NCBI GenBank assembly: GCA_003640645.1
Contig: QGHH01000001.1
Coordinates: 54,185 to 118,184 of the forward strand
DNA length: 64,000 nucleotides
Origin: Fredinandcohnia aciditolerans
Lineage (GTDB): Bacteria; Bacillota; Bacilli; Bacillales; Bacillaceae_L
Direction of reading: 5' to 3'
In this document: positions 24,757 through 32,969 of the stretch, piece after piece
Layout: each line of letters begins with the position of its first letter
Position numbering within the stretch: the stretch's first letter is position 1
Notes under the pieces: model-generated
Told to the model about the DNA's origin: nothing
The model's database searches: none
Seen by the model: the letters and a program-made list of their open reading frames with translations, nothing else
Made by a program: the position numbers and the translations under genes

Positions 24757-24909
24757 TCAGCTAGGATCATTTTCGTCATAAGACAGGGTCGTAACTTGTG
24801 TGTAATCGCCTTTTTCTATCTCTTCTGATGTCGCTTCCTCTTGTAAATCATTTTCTGTGTCCATTCCAACTGCGATGGTTGCATCGTTCTTCTGTTGGCG
24901 TTTCTTCAT
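24757..24909 (-). CDS. Small acidic hypothetical protein, 50 aa
   Basis: An ATG at 24909 follows AAAGGAGTGG at ideal spacing, and the 50-codon frame ends just before a strong terminator, so this is very likely a real gene. The protein begins MKKRQQKNDATIAVGMDTEN and is then acidic and polar, ending SYDENDPS. It has no hydrophobic segment. It recalls the short hydrophilic spore- or stress-associated proteins of Bacillus, but no family is assigned. Confidence 0.72.
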   Translation of the reverse strand: MKKRQQKNDATIAVGMDTENDLQEEATSEEIEKGDYTQVTTLSYDENDPS

Positions 24910-24995
24910 CAGTATCCACTCCTTTCTTTTTAATGTCCCATATATGTTTTAGTTTGAGTTGGGAATGCTACAAAAAAAGCTGGTAGATATAACCG

Positions 24996-25106
24996 TTTTC
25001 AGAATAGTATTTTTATACGTTTGGAAGCATTTTTATTTAAAAATCACTCGCATTTTTATACAAATTGTTATAAAGTAATCATTGTGACTTTTTCTGAATA
25101 GTATTT
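24996..25106 (+). promoter_or_regulatory. Two 17-bp direct repeats ahead of the YjiH-type gene
   Basis: TTTTC-W-GAATAGTATTT occurs at 24996-25012 and 25090-25106 with one difference, 94 bp apart, the second ending 13 bp before the start codon. Between them a 17-mer (25054-25070) repeats one in the amtB leader at 24560-24576. Possible operator or leader elements; no regulator is known. Confidence 0.4.
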
Positions 25107-25119
25107 GAGGTGATACAAC

Positions 25120-26481
25120 ATGGCAATCCAAAAACAACAAGAAAAAACTGCAGTAACAGAATATTTAAGATTCCTAATCCCTTCTTTAATCGGTATTATT
25201 TTATTTATTGTACCGTTTCAATATAAAGATTCATTCACGATCCCTGTTGCGATTTTGGCGGGCATTGTTCAAGATTTATTAGGTGGTTCAATTCCTTATA
25301 TTATGACGGCATTAATTACAATCACAGGGATTTTTTCTATTTTGACAGTATTCTTAAAACCATCATTCATTACAAAATCTCCCTTTTTATCTGGACTTTT
25401 TTATGTATCTCCAATATGGGTGATTGCACGAATTCTTGGAATGATTTTCTCTATTATGACATTATACAAGGTTGGTCCATCCGCGATATGGTCAGATACA
25501 ACTGGTGGAACTTTGCTATTTGATTTGATTCCCGTGTTATTTTCCGTATTTTTATTTGCAGGACTTTTTTTACCATTGTTACTCGATTTTGGCTTATTAG
25601 AGCTTTTTGGAGCATTGTTAACAAAGGTAATGCGTCCTCTTTTCAGATTGCCTGGACGTTCATCTGTTGACGCCATCGCTTCATGGTTAGGTGATGGAAC
25701 CGTTGGTGTCCTTCTTACCAATAAACAATACGAAGATGGCTATTATACAAAAAGGGAAGCAGCTATTATTGGAACGACATTCTCGGTAGTTTCCATCACG
25801 TTTACAGTCGTTATTTTAGCCCAAATGCGTTTAGAGCATATGTTTGTACCATTTTATTTCACAATCTTATTTGCAGGCTTGGTTGCGGCCATCATCATGC
25901 CAAGAATCCCGCCATTATCTAGGAAGTCGGATACGTACTATGAAGGCACTACTCAAAAGGCGGACGAAACCATTCCGGCAAATGTAGGACGATTTAAGTG
26001 GGGTATGGAACAAGCAGTCTTTCAAGCGAGAAAAAGCGGAGACTTTTCTAAAGTGTTAAAAGGTGGAGTTCAGAACGTATTAGATATGTGGCTGGGCGTT
26101 GTACCGGTCGTAATGGCAATCGGAACCATCGCACTTATTATCGCGGAGTTCACGCCATTTTTCACCTATTTAGGGGCTCCATTTGTACCGATTCTCTCAC
26201 TTCTTCAAGTGCCAGAAGCTGCTGCTGCAGCCCAAACTATGGTTATTGGATTTGCAGATATGTTCTTACCTTCTATTATTGGTGCGGATATTGAAAATGA
26301 TTTGACACGATTTGTGATTGCAGGAGTATCTATCACTCAGTTAATTTACATGTCAGAGGTTGGTGGATTATTACTTGGTTCAAAATTGCCGGTTTCTTTT
26401 TTGGACTTAGTATTCATTTTTTTACTGCGTACGTTAATTACCTTACCAATCATTGTAGGCATGGCATATTTGTTTTTTTAA
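25120..26481 (+). CDS. YjiH-family nucleoside-recognition (Gate) membrane protein
   Basis: 453 residues with about ten helices. It contains the Gate-domain features of the YjiH family: LPLLLDFGLLELFGALLTKVMRPLFRLPGRSSVDAIASWLGDGTVGVLLTNKQY in the first half (about 145-205) and a second related repeat from about 320. Members are inner-membrane proteins with unproven transport roles. GAGGTG precedes the ATG, and the gene is monocistronic. Confidence 0.8.
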   Translation: MAIQKQQEKTAVTEYLRFLIPSLIGIILFIVPFQYKDSFTIPVAILAGIVQDLLGGSIPYIMTALITITGIFSILTVFLKPSFITKSPFLSGLFYVSPIWVIARILGMIFSIMTLYKVGPSAIWSDTTGGTLLFDLIPVLFSVFLFAGLFLPLLLDFGLLELFGALLTKVMRPLFRLPGRSSVDAIASWLGDGTVGVLLTNKQYEDGYYTKREAAIIGTTFSVVSITFTVVILAQMRLEHMFVPFYFTILFAGLVAAIIMPRIPPLSRKSDTYYEGTTQKADETIPANVGRFKWGMEQAVFQARKSGDFSKVLKGGVQNVLDMWLGVVPVVMAIGTIALIIAEFTPFFTYLGAPFVPILSLLQVPEAAAAAQTMVIGFADMFLPSIIGADIENDLTRFVIAGVSITQLIYMSEVGGLLLGSKLPVSFLDLVFIFLLRTLITLPIIVGMAYLFF

Positions 26482-26493
26482 GATAATAGGTTA

Positions 26494-26521
26494 AGCCCCG
26501 AAGCTGATTCGGGGCTTTTTT
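26494..26521 (+). terminator. Intrinsic terminator after the YjiH-type gene
   Basis: AAGCCCCGAA, 5-nt loop, TTCGGGGCTT, T run. Confidence 0.9.
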
Positions 26522-26528
26522 ATGTAAA

Positions 26529-26615
26529 AGCCATAAATCACGATTATTGGCCAAAATAATGAGATATCAGCCATAAATTCTGATTAACAGCCATAACACA
26601 AATTTATCGGCCATT
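26529..26615. repeat. 20-bp tandem repeat, ~4.3 copies (locus 2)
   Basis: AGCCAT/GGCCA starts at 26529, 26549, 26569, 26589 and 26609, exactly 20 bp apart, with units like AGCCATAAATTCTGATTAAC. It is the same family and same orientation as 17761-17848. Here too it directly follows the terminator of a plus-strand gene and precedes a convergent gene. Confidence 0.85.
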
Positions 26616-26620
26616 ATCCA

Positions 26621-26655
26621 AAAATAAGCCCCACGGAACAATCCTCCGCAGGGCT
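26621..26655 (-). terminator. Terminator of the ABC-2 exporter operon
   Basis: AGCCC..CGGA pairs with TCCG..GGGCT and is followed on the minus strand by TTATTTTTGG. Confidence 0.7.
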
Positions 26656-26672
26656 GAAACACGTCAAAATTA

Positions 26673-27680
26673 TCAAACTTTTACCGGAACCTCTTCTTTT
26701 GTAAATCCTTCTTGATAAATTCGGCTTATAATCGACTCAATTTCCGGCTCTTCCACCGTTAAATCCGTAATATTATGGGTTTGTGTAATTTGCGAAATCA
26801 CGTCCGAAGCTGAAAAATCATCTCGGTTGAAACGGATCCACTTTCGGTTCCCTTCCTCTTTCATGAGCTCCCCATTTGAAACATGTAAATCGACGCCATT
26901 CTCTTCAACATCAACAATCAAAGTCCGCATTTTTCCGAAGCGAGACTTAACTGCTGCTATATCACCATCATACACCTTTTGACCATGATCTATTAAAATC
27001 ATTCGTTTACAAAGCTTTTCAATATCCTCCATATCATGTGTCGTTAAGATCACCGTCACATCGCGAAGTTTATTAATTTCCTGTATAAATTCACGCATTT
27101 TCTCTTTTGCAACAACATCCAGTCCTATCGTTGGTTCATCTAAAAATAAAATCTCAGGGTCATGTAAAAGTGATGCTGCGATATCTGCTCTCATACGTTG
27201 ACCTAATGATAGCTGTCGAACTGGCGTGTTCAAAAACTCGCCTAAGCCAAGAATATCCGAGAATGTATTCATGTTCTCTTTATAACGCGCATCAGGAACG
27301 CGGTATATTTCCTTTAATAATTCAAATGACTCAATTGTCGGGAGATCCCACCACAGCTGTGTCCGTTGACCAAACACAACACCAATGTTTTTCGCATTCT
27401 CCTTACGTTTTTCATATGGCACAATCCCATTTACAATAATGGAACCATTTGATGGAACAAGAATACCTGTAAGCATTTTGATCGTAGTTGATTTCCCTGC
27501 TCCATTAGGTCCAATATATCCAACCATTTCCCCTTTTTCGATGGAAAAGGAAATATCTTTTACTGCTTCTTTCGTGACAAACTGGCGGTTTACGACACTT
27601 TTTAAGACCCCTACAAAACCTGTTTCTCTTTTTGCAATTTTAAATTCTTTGTTTAAATGTTCTACTTCAATTATGGCCAA
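26673..27680 (-). CDS. ABC transporter ATP-binding protein (COG4586 type)
   Basis: 335 residues. Walker A is GPNGAGKSTTIKML (about 57-70), the signature is LSLGQRMRADIAASLLHDPEILFLDEPTIGLD, and the switch His lies in LTTHDMEDIEKL. A C-terminal extension of about 100 residues is typical of COG4586 exporter ATPases. It pairs with the two permeases downstream in the order ATPase last. The start is the TTG at 27680 behind AAAGGGGTG. The export substrate is unknown. Confidence 0.88.
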   Translation of the reverse strand: MAIIEVEHLNKEFKIAKRETGFVGVLKSVVNRQFVTKEAVKDISFSIEKGEMVGYIGPNGAGKSTTIKMLTGILVPSNGSIIVNGIVPYEKRKENAKNIGVVFGQRTQLWWDLPTIESFELLKEIYRVPDARYKENMNTFSDILGLGEFLNTPVRQLSLGQRMRADIAASLLHDPEILFLDEPTIGLDVVAKEKMREFIQEINKLRDVTVILTTHDMEDIEKLCKRMILIDHGQKVYDGDIAAVKSRFGKMRTLIVDVEENGVDLHVSNGELMKEEGNRKWIRFNRDDFSASDVISQITQTHNITDLTVEEPEIESIISRIYQEGFTKEEVPVKV

Positions 27681-27699
27681 GACACATTCACCCCTTTAA

Positions 27700-28509
27700 T
27701 CACGATCCAGCACTCTTATATCGACTTAAGCCGAGCATCCAAACATAATATGCCATGACAAAAAACACAATTCCCACAATCGGTGTGAAATATCCAATAT
27801 AGGAAGAAAAATAAGGTGTATCCTTATCTAATATAACCGCTGCTGGGAAGTAATTGACGAACCCAAAAGGAACAACAAATGCCGTTACCCATTGAACAAA
27901 CTTAGGATAGATAGCAAGTGGATAGTTCGTTAGATTTCGAGCTGGATACATCACAACCCAATAGAAACGCTCTGATTTAGTCGTCCAGAAAGCAATGGCT
28001 GAAATGAAGACAAGCAATCCTCCTTGAACTAAAATCCCACCAATAATCGCTCCAAGTAAAAAGAGGATTTTTCCAAATTGCCAATGAATATCAAGAGCAT
28101 TGCTAACCCATATAAATACAAGAATACTAAAAATAAATTGACCGGCAGCTCCAATATCAAATTTCATTGCCATAAAATGAAAAAATGGGTTGATTGGACG
28201 AACAAGAAAACGGTCAAAGGTCCCAATCACAATATAAGTGTCCAAACTTCTAAAATGGAAAAAGAGGATGATACAGAATCCCCACGATAGAACAGCTAAC
28301 GCAAATAGAAATAACAACTCATAAAAATTCCAGTTTCCAAGTTCTTTAAATTGATAGAGCATGATCCACATAGTTACAGCGGTTCCCGTATAGGCCGCGA
28401 CCATACCAACAATTCGCATTATGAACGCAAAACGATACTGCATTTGGGCACGTACTCCCGCTCCGACTAGTCGGAAATACAAACGAACATAGTCAATAAT
28501 CTTTGTCAT
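27700..28509 (-). CDS. ABC-2 type permease (COG3694 type)
   Basis: 269 residues with six hydrophobic helices and the HFRSLDTYIVIGTFDRFLVRPINPFFHFMA segment characteristic of the ABC-2 family permeases that accompany COG4586 ATPases. It forms the membrane channel as a heterodimer with the product of 28513-29316, which lies 3 bp upstream. 19 bp separate it from the ATPase gene. Substrate unknown. Confidence 0.83.
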   Translation of the reverse strand: MTKIIDYVRLYFRLVGAGVRAQMQYRFAFIMRIVGMVAAYTGTAVTMWIMLYQFKELGNWNFYELLFLFALAVLSWGFCIILFFHFRSLDTYIVIGTFDRFLVRPINPFFHFMAMKFDIGAAGQFIFSILVFIWVSNALDIHWQFGKILFLLGAIIGGILVQGGLLVFISAIAFWTTKSERFYWVVMYPARNLTNYPLAIYPKFVQWVTAFVVPFGFVNYFPAAVILDKDTPYFSSYIGYFTPIVGIVFFVMAYYVWMLGLSRYKSAGS

Positions 28510-28512
28510 CCT

Positions 28513-29316
28513 TTACCCTCCCTGCACAATCACTTTGTTTGATGCTTTTCGCCAAACAAAACGGAGGATTGCATAGGACACAGCTACCCAAAAAAACTGA
28601 ATCCCAAGCGAAATAAACACATCTTTGCCGCTAATTTCTTCGATAAAAATCGCATTTGGAATAAAATAAATCCCTTGAAATGGTAAATATGTCGCAAACG
28701 TTTGCAACCATCCAGGAAAAAACCACAACGGAATGACCGAACCCGATAAAAGGGATACAGAAAAATAGAAGATATCCTCTATTCCTCCTGTTTCAATAAG
28801 CCAAAAAGTAAATAATCCAAATGTCAGCTCAATACAGTATCGTATTAGAAATCCTAAAAATCCGGAAATAATAAATAAAATCCATGTCATCCATGATGAA
28901 GGCAGGCTTAAATCAACAAAGAAAAACAAGAGAACATATAAAGGGACAAGTGCAGTCAGCATATAAAAAGCTACACTTCCAAAGTCAGCAAATAAATAAC
29001 GTAACGGTACATCAAATGGCCTCATAAGTTCGAGTGCAATGTCTCCAGTTCGTACCTTTTCTTGCAGTTCCCACAGCGGCGTTCCGGCACCATTGACTGC
29101 CGTTAAAAACTGACTAACAACAACATATGTAAGCATTGCGGTTAGGGAGATTCCACTCGCCTCTTCTTTGCCAGCATAAAGCGCAAACCAAATTGACATC
29201 CACATTAACAAAAAGATGATATTTGAAACCAGCCTTGTCCATACGTCAAAGCGATAGGCAGCTGATCTCATAAAGGCTTTCTTCGTAAAAGCAGTATACA
29301 TTTTTACCGTATCCAT
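28513..29316 (-). CDS. ABC-2 type permease (COG4587 type), first gene of operon
   Basis: 267 residues, six helices, with GAGTPLWELQEKVRTGDIALELMRPFDVPLRYLFADFG, the conserved cytoplasmic stretch of this permease family. GAGGTGAATGA precedes the ATG. It is the first gene of permease-permease-ATPase, a three-gene exporter layout (PF06182-like permeases) common in Firmicutes and often unassigned. Confidence 0.83.
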   Translation of the reverse strand: MDTVKMYTAFTKKAFMRSAAYRFDVWTRLVSNIIFLLMWMSIWFALYAGKEEASGISLTAMLTYVVVSQFLTAVNGAGTPLWELQEKVRTGDIALELMRPFDVPLRYLFADFGSVAFYMLTALVPLYVLLFFFVDLSLPSSWMTWILFIISGFLGFLIRYCIELTFGLFTFWLIETGGIEDIFYFSVSLLSGSVIPLWFFPGWLQTFATYLPFQGIYFIPNAIFIEEISGKDVFISLGIQFFWVAVSYAILRFVWRKASNKVIVQGG

Positions 29317-29424
29317 TCATTCACCTCTAGTAAACTATGAAACACAAGATAAAAGTAGAGTATGACGAATCCCCTTACCTTTAACTGATTTTTCTTTATA
29401 GTAGCATAATTCTACTACTTCCGA

Positions 29425-30735
29425 CTAGACTCTTTCTTTCTTTTTAGACCCAAGTCTTGAAACGGTTTGTTCAATCAAGACTGCCACAACAGTTCCAAGG
29501 ACGAGGCCATTATTCAAGATTGAAGTTAATATGGGTGGTACATCCGTAAACGCTTCTGAAGGAACAAACATTGCACCTACCCCAACGAATAATGAAAAAA
29601 CGATTATCAGTCTGGATTGATATTTGTTTTCTAAAGTTTCAAACATTGCTAAAGACGGTAGCATAAGGTTTGCGAAAATGATAAAAACCGTTGCATATCC
29701 CACTGGTGCAGGCAAACCTGAAACGAAGTTCATAACTTTCGGAAGGAAACTAATACCGACCAAGATGAAACTTCCAACAATGAATGGGAGTCTGGTATTA
29801 ACTTTCGTAGTGGCAATGAAGCCCGCAGCCCCTGATATCGGAACAGGTGCAACCGCAGAGAAGAGCCCAGCTATCATCTGGTTTATTCCTGCCATAAAAC
29901 CCGCCGGACGAAATCTTGTTTTTTCTAATGATACATTTTGTGACTGAAGCACTTGTTCAACGACCTTTACACTAGCTATAAGGTTGGTTAAAAGCAACAG
30001 TGTCACAAGGATCGAGGTCGTAATCATTCCACTATCAAAGATCGGCTGACCGAAAGGAAAGATATCAGGTACCTCTATCCATTTATTTGACGTAACTTTG
30101 GTTGGTTCGATTAATCCAAGTATAGTAAAAATAATCCAACCTAGGGCCAAGCTGATTAAAACGGAGTATTGTCTTAAAGCACGAGGTCCTTTTTCGGCAA
30201 AAACAAAGGTAAATAGAATAATAAGTAAACAAATACCTGCGATTTTTAAGTTAACCGTTTCTGCACCACGGTACCCAACACCGAAAATGCCATTTAAAAA
30301 GGAACCGCTCAATTGTAGTGAAAGTAAAATTAAATAAGTCCCTGTTACAACTGGCGTAAATAATTTCGATAGTCGATCAATAATCCCGAAAATACTTAAG
30401 AGCATAAAAAGAACCCCGCTCACCAAAATACCGGCTTCAATTGCCCGAAGTGTTCCTTCACCTGAACCATATAATGTCGGACCCAAGCTTGCATAGATAA
30501 TAAATACACCCCACCATAAACCAGCAGGTCCTTCATTAATCGGCAAACGGTGTCCAAAATACACTTGTATTAAACAGGATAATCCTAATACGAGGAAGGT
30601 CCTTTGGACAAAACTCGCTGTCTCGACTGGGTCCATTCCATATAGGGCTGCAATTGCAATTGGTGCTACTATAGAACTAGCAATGATAAAGGCTAGCCAT
30701 TGTAATGAACTAAAAAAAACTTTCAAATTTCTCAT
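29425..30735 (-). CDS. NCS2-family nucleobase (uracil/xanthine-type) permease
   Basis: 436 residues with about 12-14 helices in the UraA/NCS2 fold. INEGPAGLWWGVFIIYASLG, a TPVVTGTYLILLSLQLSGSFLNGIFGVG segment and PVPISGAAGFIATTKVNTR are the family landmarks. It is nearest in my recall to B. subtilis YwdJ/YbbY-type putative purine permeases; the substrate cannot be fixed. The start codon lies only about 15 bp from one end of a structured dispersed element (30750-30982), which therefore forms its 5' leader. A weak TAGTAG/CTACTA hairpin follows the stop. Confidence 0.82.
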   Translation of the reverse strand: MRNLKVFFSSLQWLAFIIASSIVAPIAIAALYGMDPVETASFVQRTFLVLGLSCLIQVYFGHRLPINEGPAGLWWGVFIIYASLGPTLYGSGEGTLRAIEAGILVSGVLFMLLSIFGIIDRLSKLFTPVVTGTYLILLSLQLSGSFLNGIFGVGYRGAETVNLKIAGICLLIILFTFVFAEKGPRALRQYSVLISLALGWIIFTILGLIEPTKVTSNKWIEVPDIFPFGQPIFDSGMITTSILVTLLLLTNLIASVKVVEQVLQSQNVSLEKTRFRPAGFMAGINQMIAGLFSAVAPVPISGAAGFIATTKVNTRLPFIVGSFILVGISFLPKVMNFVSGLPAPVGYATVFIIFANLMLPSLAMFETLENKYQSRLIIVFSLFVGVGAMFVPSEAFTDVPPILTSILNNGLVLGTVVAVLIEQTVSRLGSKKKERV

Positions 30736-30749
30736 CCCTATCCTACTAT

Positions 30750-30982
30750 CAAATGCGCCTTGGCGTATTTGCGCCCGATTTTTAAGCCCACAGGAAGTGG
30801 GTCATAAAGACGTTGCCACACGATGTGGCGTTCTTAGTCTTTGGACTTACTGCTCGAAAAATTACCGCTGAAAAATCGTGGCATCCGCCTGAGGCTATAA
30901 CTTTATTCAATATCGTTTTGACCACCTTGTAACTCTTTCTGTATTAATCTCAGCAAATTGTGGACTTCCACTGAATAAAGTT
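30750..30982 (-). mobile_element. ~235-bp structured dispersed element, copy A (IS200/IS605-end-like)
   Basis: One end is CAAATGCGCCTTGGCGTATT, a near-palindrome AAATGCGCC/GGCGTATTT. Next come CCCAC-AGGAA-GTGGG and GCCACA-CGA-TGTGGC hairpins, and the other end is GAATAAAGTT, with AACTTTATTC inside. Copy B at 58071-58317 shares the end sequences, hairpin order and the CTTAGTCTTTGG-type middle. It has no ORF. Subterminal hairpins and no transposase recall non-autonomous IS200/IS605 elements or the right-end RNA of TnpB elements; this is inference. The remaining gap to 31067 holds the yulF promoter region. Confidence 0.6.
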
Positions 30983-31067
30983 ATGTGCTCTCCCATTTTA
31001 CCATTTTTTTATAAATTTGCATGTTTGATATAATGAATATATATACTTTATTTTTGGAGGAAAATTT

Positions 31068-32051
31068 ATGATTCGTTTTGGAGTTATCGGAACTAACTGG
31101 ATTACAGATTCATTTTTAGAAGCAGCAAATACAATTGAGGATTTTTCATTAACGGCTGTCTATTCACGAACGGAGGAGCGCGCAAAGGAATTTGCTAATA
31201 AACACCATGCACCGTATACCTTTACTTCGATTGAGGAAATGGCGCAATCTAACTTATTAGACGCTGTGTACATTGCAAGTCCCACTTCCTTTCACGCCTC
31301 TTATGCAATTAGTCTTTTGAAACATGGAAAACATGTTCTTTGTGAAAAGCCAATTGCCTCAAATACGAGTGAGCTAATGGAAATGATTAAGGCCGCAAAA
31401 GAAAATAATGTGTTGTTAATGGAGGCACTCAAGTCAGGCTTTCTCCCATCCTATTCAAGCATTCGAGAGAACTTACATAAAATCGGACCTGTACGTCGTT
31501 ATTTCGCGAGCTATTGCCAATATTCATCCCGCTATGATGCTTATAAGGAAGGAAATGTATTAAATGCTTTTAAACCTGAATTTTCAAATGGTTCATTAAT
31601 GGATATTGGCGTGTATTGTATTTATCCCATGGTACAATTATTCGGAAAGCCAGATTCAATTAAAGCAAGTGGGTTTATGCTCAATTCTGGTGTCGATGGC
31701 GAAGGAGGCATACTTGCCCATTATAAAGACATGGAAGGTACGATAATGTTTTCAAAAATTACAAATTCCTATATCCCTTCTGAAATACAGGGTGAACAGG
31801 GCAGTATTCTCATCGATAAAATTTCAGAACCTGAAAAAGTAGAAATCCGCTATCGTGACGGTCTAGTTGAAGATATCTCTAAGCTCCCAGAACAGCACAC
31901 TATGTATTACGAAACAAAAGAATTTATTGACCTCATTAAAAATGGTGCCTTAGAGTCCAACGTAAACTCGTATGCAAATTCGATTGCAGTTATGGAAATA
32001 TTAGATGAAGCTCGTAAGCAAATCGGGTTAGTTTTTCCAGCTGATAAATGA
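31068..32051 (+). CDS. yulF: Gfo/Idh/MocA-family oxidoreductase YulF
   Basis: 327 residues. The NAD(P)-binding Rossmann fold starts IRFGVIGTNWITDSFLEAA, with HVLCEKPIASN (about 92-102) holding the family's catalytic EKP. The C-terminal sheet domain has LMDIGVYCIYP. The sequence follows B. subtilis YulF closely as I recall it. It should oxidise or reduce a sugar-like substrate with NAD(P), but the substrate is unknown. TTTGGAGGAAA precedes the ATG. It is monocistronic and unrelated in position to the two Gfo/Idh/MocA genes at 54-57 kb. Confidence 0.88.
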   Translation: MIRFGVIGTNWITDSFLEAANTIEDFSLTAVYSRTEERAKEFANKHHAPYTFTSIEEMAQSNLLDAVYIASPTSFHASYAISLLKHGKHVLCEKPIASNTSELMEMIKAAKENNVLLMEALKSGFLPSYSSIRENLHKIGPVRRYFASYCQYSSRYDAYKEGNVLNAFKPEFSNGSLMDIGVYCIYPMVQLFGKPDSIKASGFMLNSGVDGEGGILAHYKDMEGTIMFSKITNSYIPSEIQGEQGSILIDKISEPEKVEIRYRDGLVEDISKLPEQHTMYYETKEFIDLIKNGALESNVNSYANSIAVMEILDEARKQIGLVFPADK

Positions 32052-32064
32052 TAACGGTACAGAG

Positions 32065-32165
32065 GGGCTGCTTATTGGCGACAAGCATAAAGACAAGTGC
32101 TGACAAAAGGTGCTTGTTAGCCTCCGAAGCAATTGGCTTAGACCGTAGAGTTGGTGGAGCCTGGA
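32065..32165. repeat. Dispersed repeat fragment (GGCGACAAGCATAA type), copy 1
   Basis: GGCGACAAGCATAAAGACAA and the following bases reappear, slightly changed, at 53328-53355 in this window. The phrase is one I recall as a frequent intergenic repeat in Bacillus. Not coding. Confidence 0.5.
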
Positions 32166-32183
32166 ACTAGAAATAAAAAACGA

Positions 32184-32211
32184 ACGCTTGCGACCGAACA
32201 GTCGCAAGCGT
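32184..32211. terminator. Bidirectional terminator, yulF and yhfK-like gene
   Basis: ACGCTTGCGAC / GTCGCAAGCGT perfect 11-bp stem with a 6-nt loop. T run on the minus strand; TCTCTTTT on the plus strand. Confidence 0.85.
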
Positions 32212-32216
32212 CTCTT

Positions 32217-32870
32217 TTAATCACCTTTTACATTTTTCAATGCATCTTCAATCGGTATATCTCCACTTACAAGATCAAATGATTGATAATATGTATTTTC
32301 CTCAGATAAGGAAGCTACTATCACTTTTGCTACGTCCGCACGAGGAATTGTATTTCTTGTCAAATTCTCCCCAATTGCAACCTTCCCAGTGCCTTCTTCA
32401 TTCAGCAAACCACCAGGTCGAACGATTGTATAGGTTAAATCACTTTGTTCAAGTATTCGATCGGCATAGTGCTTTGCTACATAATACGGACGAATTGCCT
32501 CATTCCATTTTTCACGTTGATTCGCACCTAATGCACTTACCATCACAAAGCGGTTAACGCTAGTCTTTTCTGCTGCCTCAACAGTCTTCACAGCACCATC
32601 AAGGTCGATTAGTAGCGTTTGGTCAGGACCTGTATGTCCACCTGAGCCTGCAGTAAACACAATCGCATCAGAGCCTGAAATGGCCTCTGCTATTTTATCA
32701 ACACTATCTGCAATACTTGCTAAAACAGTTTCAACACCTAAGTTATCAAAATGGGCTTCTTGCTCTTGTTTACGCACCATCGCAATGGGTGTATACTCAC
32801 TACTATCCTTTAAAAGCTCCACCACTTGTTTTCCAATTTGACCATTAGCACCAACTACACAAACTTTCAT
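32217..32870 (-). CDS. NAD(P)-binding SDR-like protein, YhfK type
   Basis: 217 residues of the atypical SDR/NAD(P)H-binding type. The Rossmann glycine motif is VVGANGQIGKQVVELL at residues 5-20, followed by AIVFTAGSGGHTGPDQT and FVMVSALGANQ, then YYVAKHYADRIL where the Tyr-x3-Lys is kept. B. subtilis YhfK is similar in size. The substrate is unknown. ATG at 32870, behind AAAGGGG; the TTG just before it is less likely. Confidence 0.82.
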   Translation of the reverse strand: MKVCVVGANGQIGKQVVELLKDSSEYTPIAMVRKQEQEAHFDNLGVETVLASIADSVDKIAEAISGSDAIVFTAGSGGHTGPDQTLLIDLDGAVKTVEAAEKTSVNRFVMVSALGANQREKWNEAIRPYYVAKHYADRILEQSDLTYTIVRPGGLLNEEGTGKVAIGENLTRNTIPRADVAKVIVASLSEENTYYQSFDLVSGDIPIEDALKNVKGD

Positions 32871-32969
32871 CAATCTAGCCCCTTTCTTTTTTCATTTCCT
32901 TTATTATTACAAGTTAGGAAATAGATAGCAAATGAAAGGGCTTCTGATTTCAATGGACGGTTTCCCAAG

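Noticed and set aside
30750-30982. Purine or PRPP riboswitch in front of the nucleobase permease
   Set aside because: A copy of the same element precedes an unrelated lacI gene, and no purine-riboswitch core is visible; a dispersed element explains it better.
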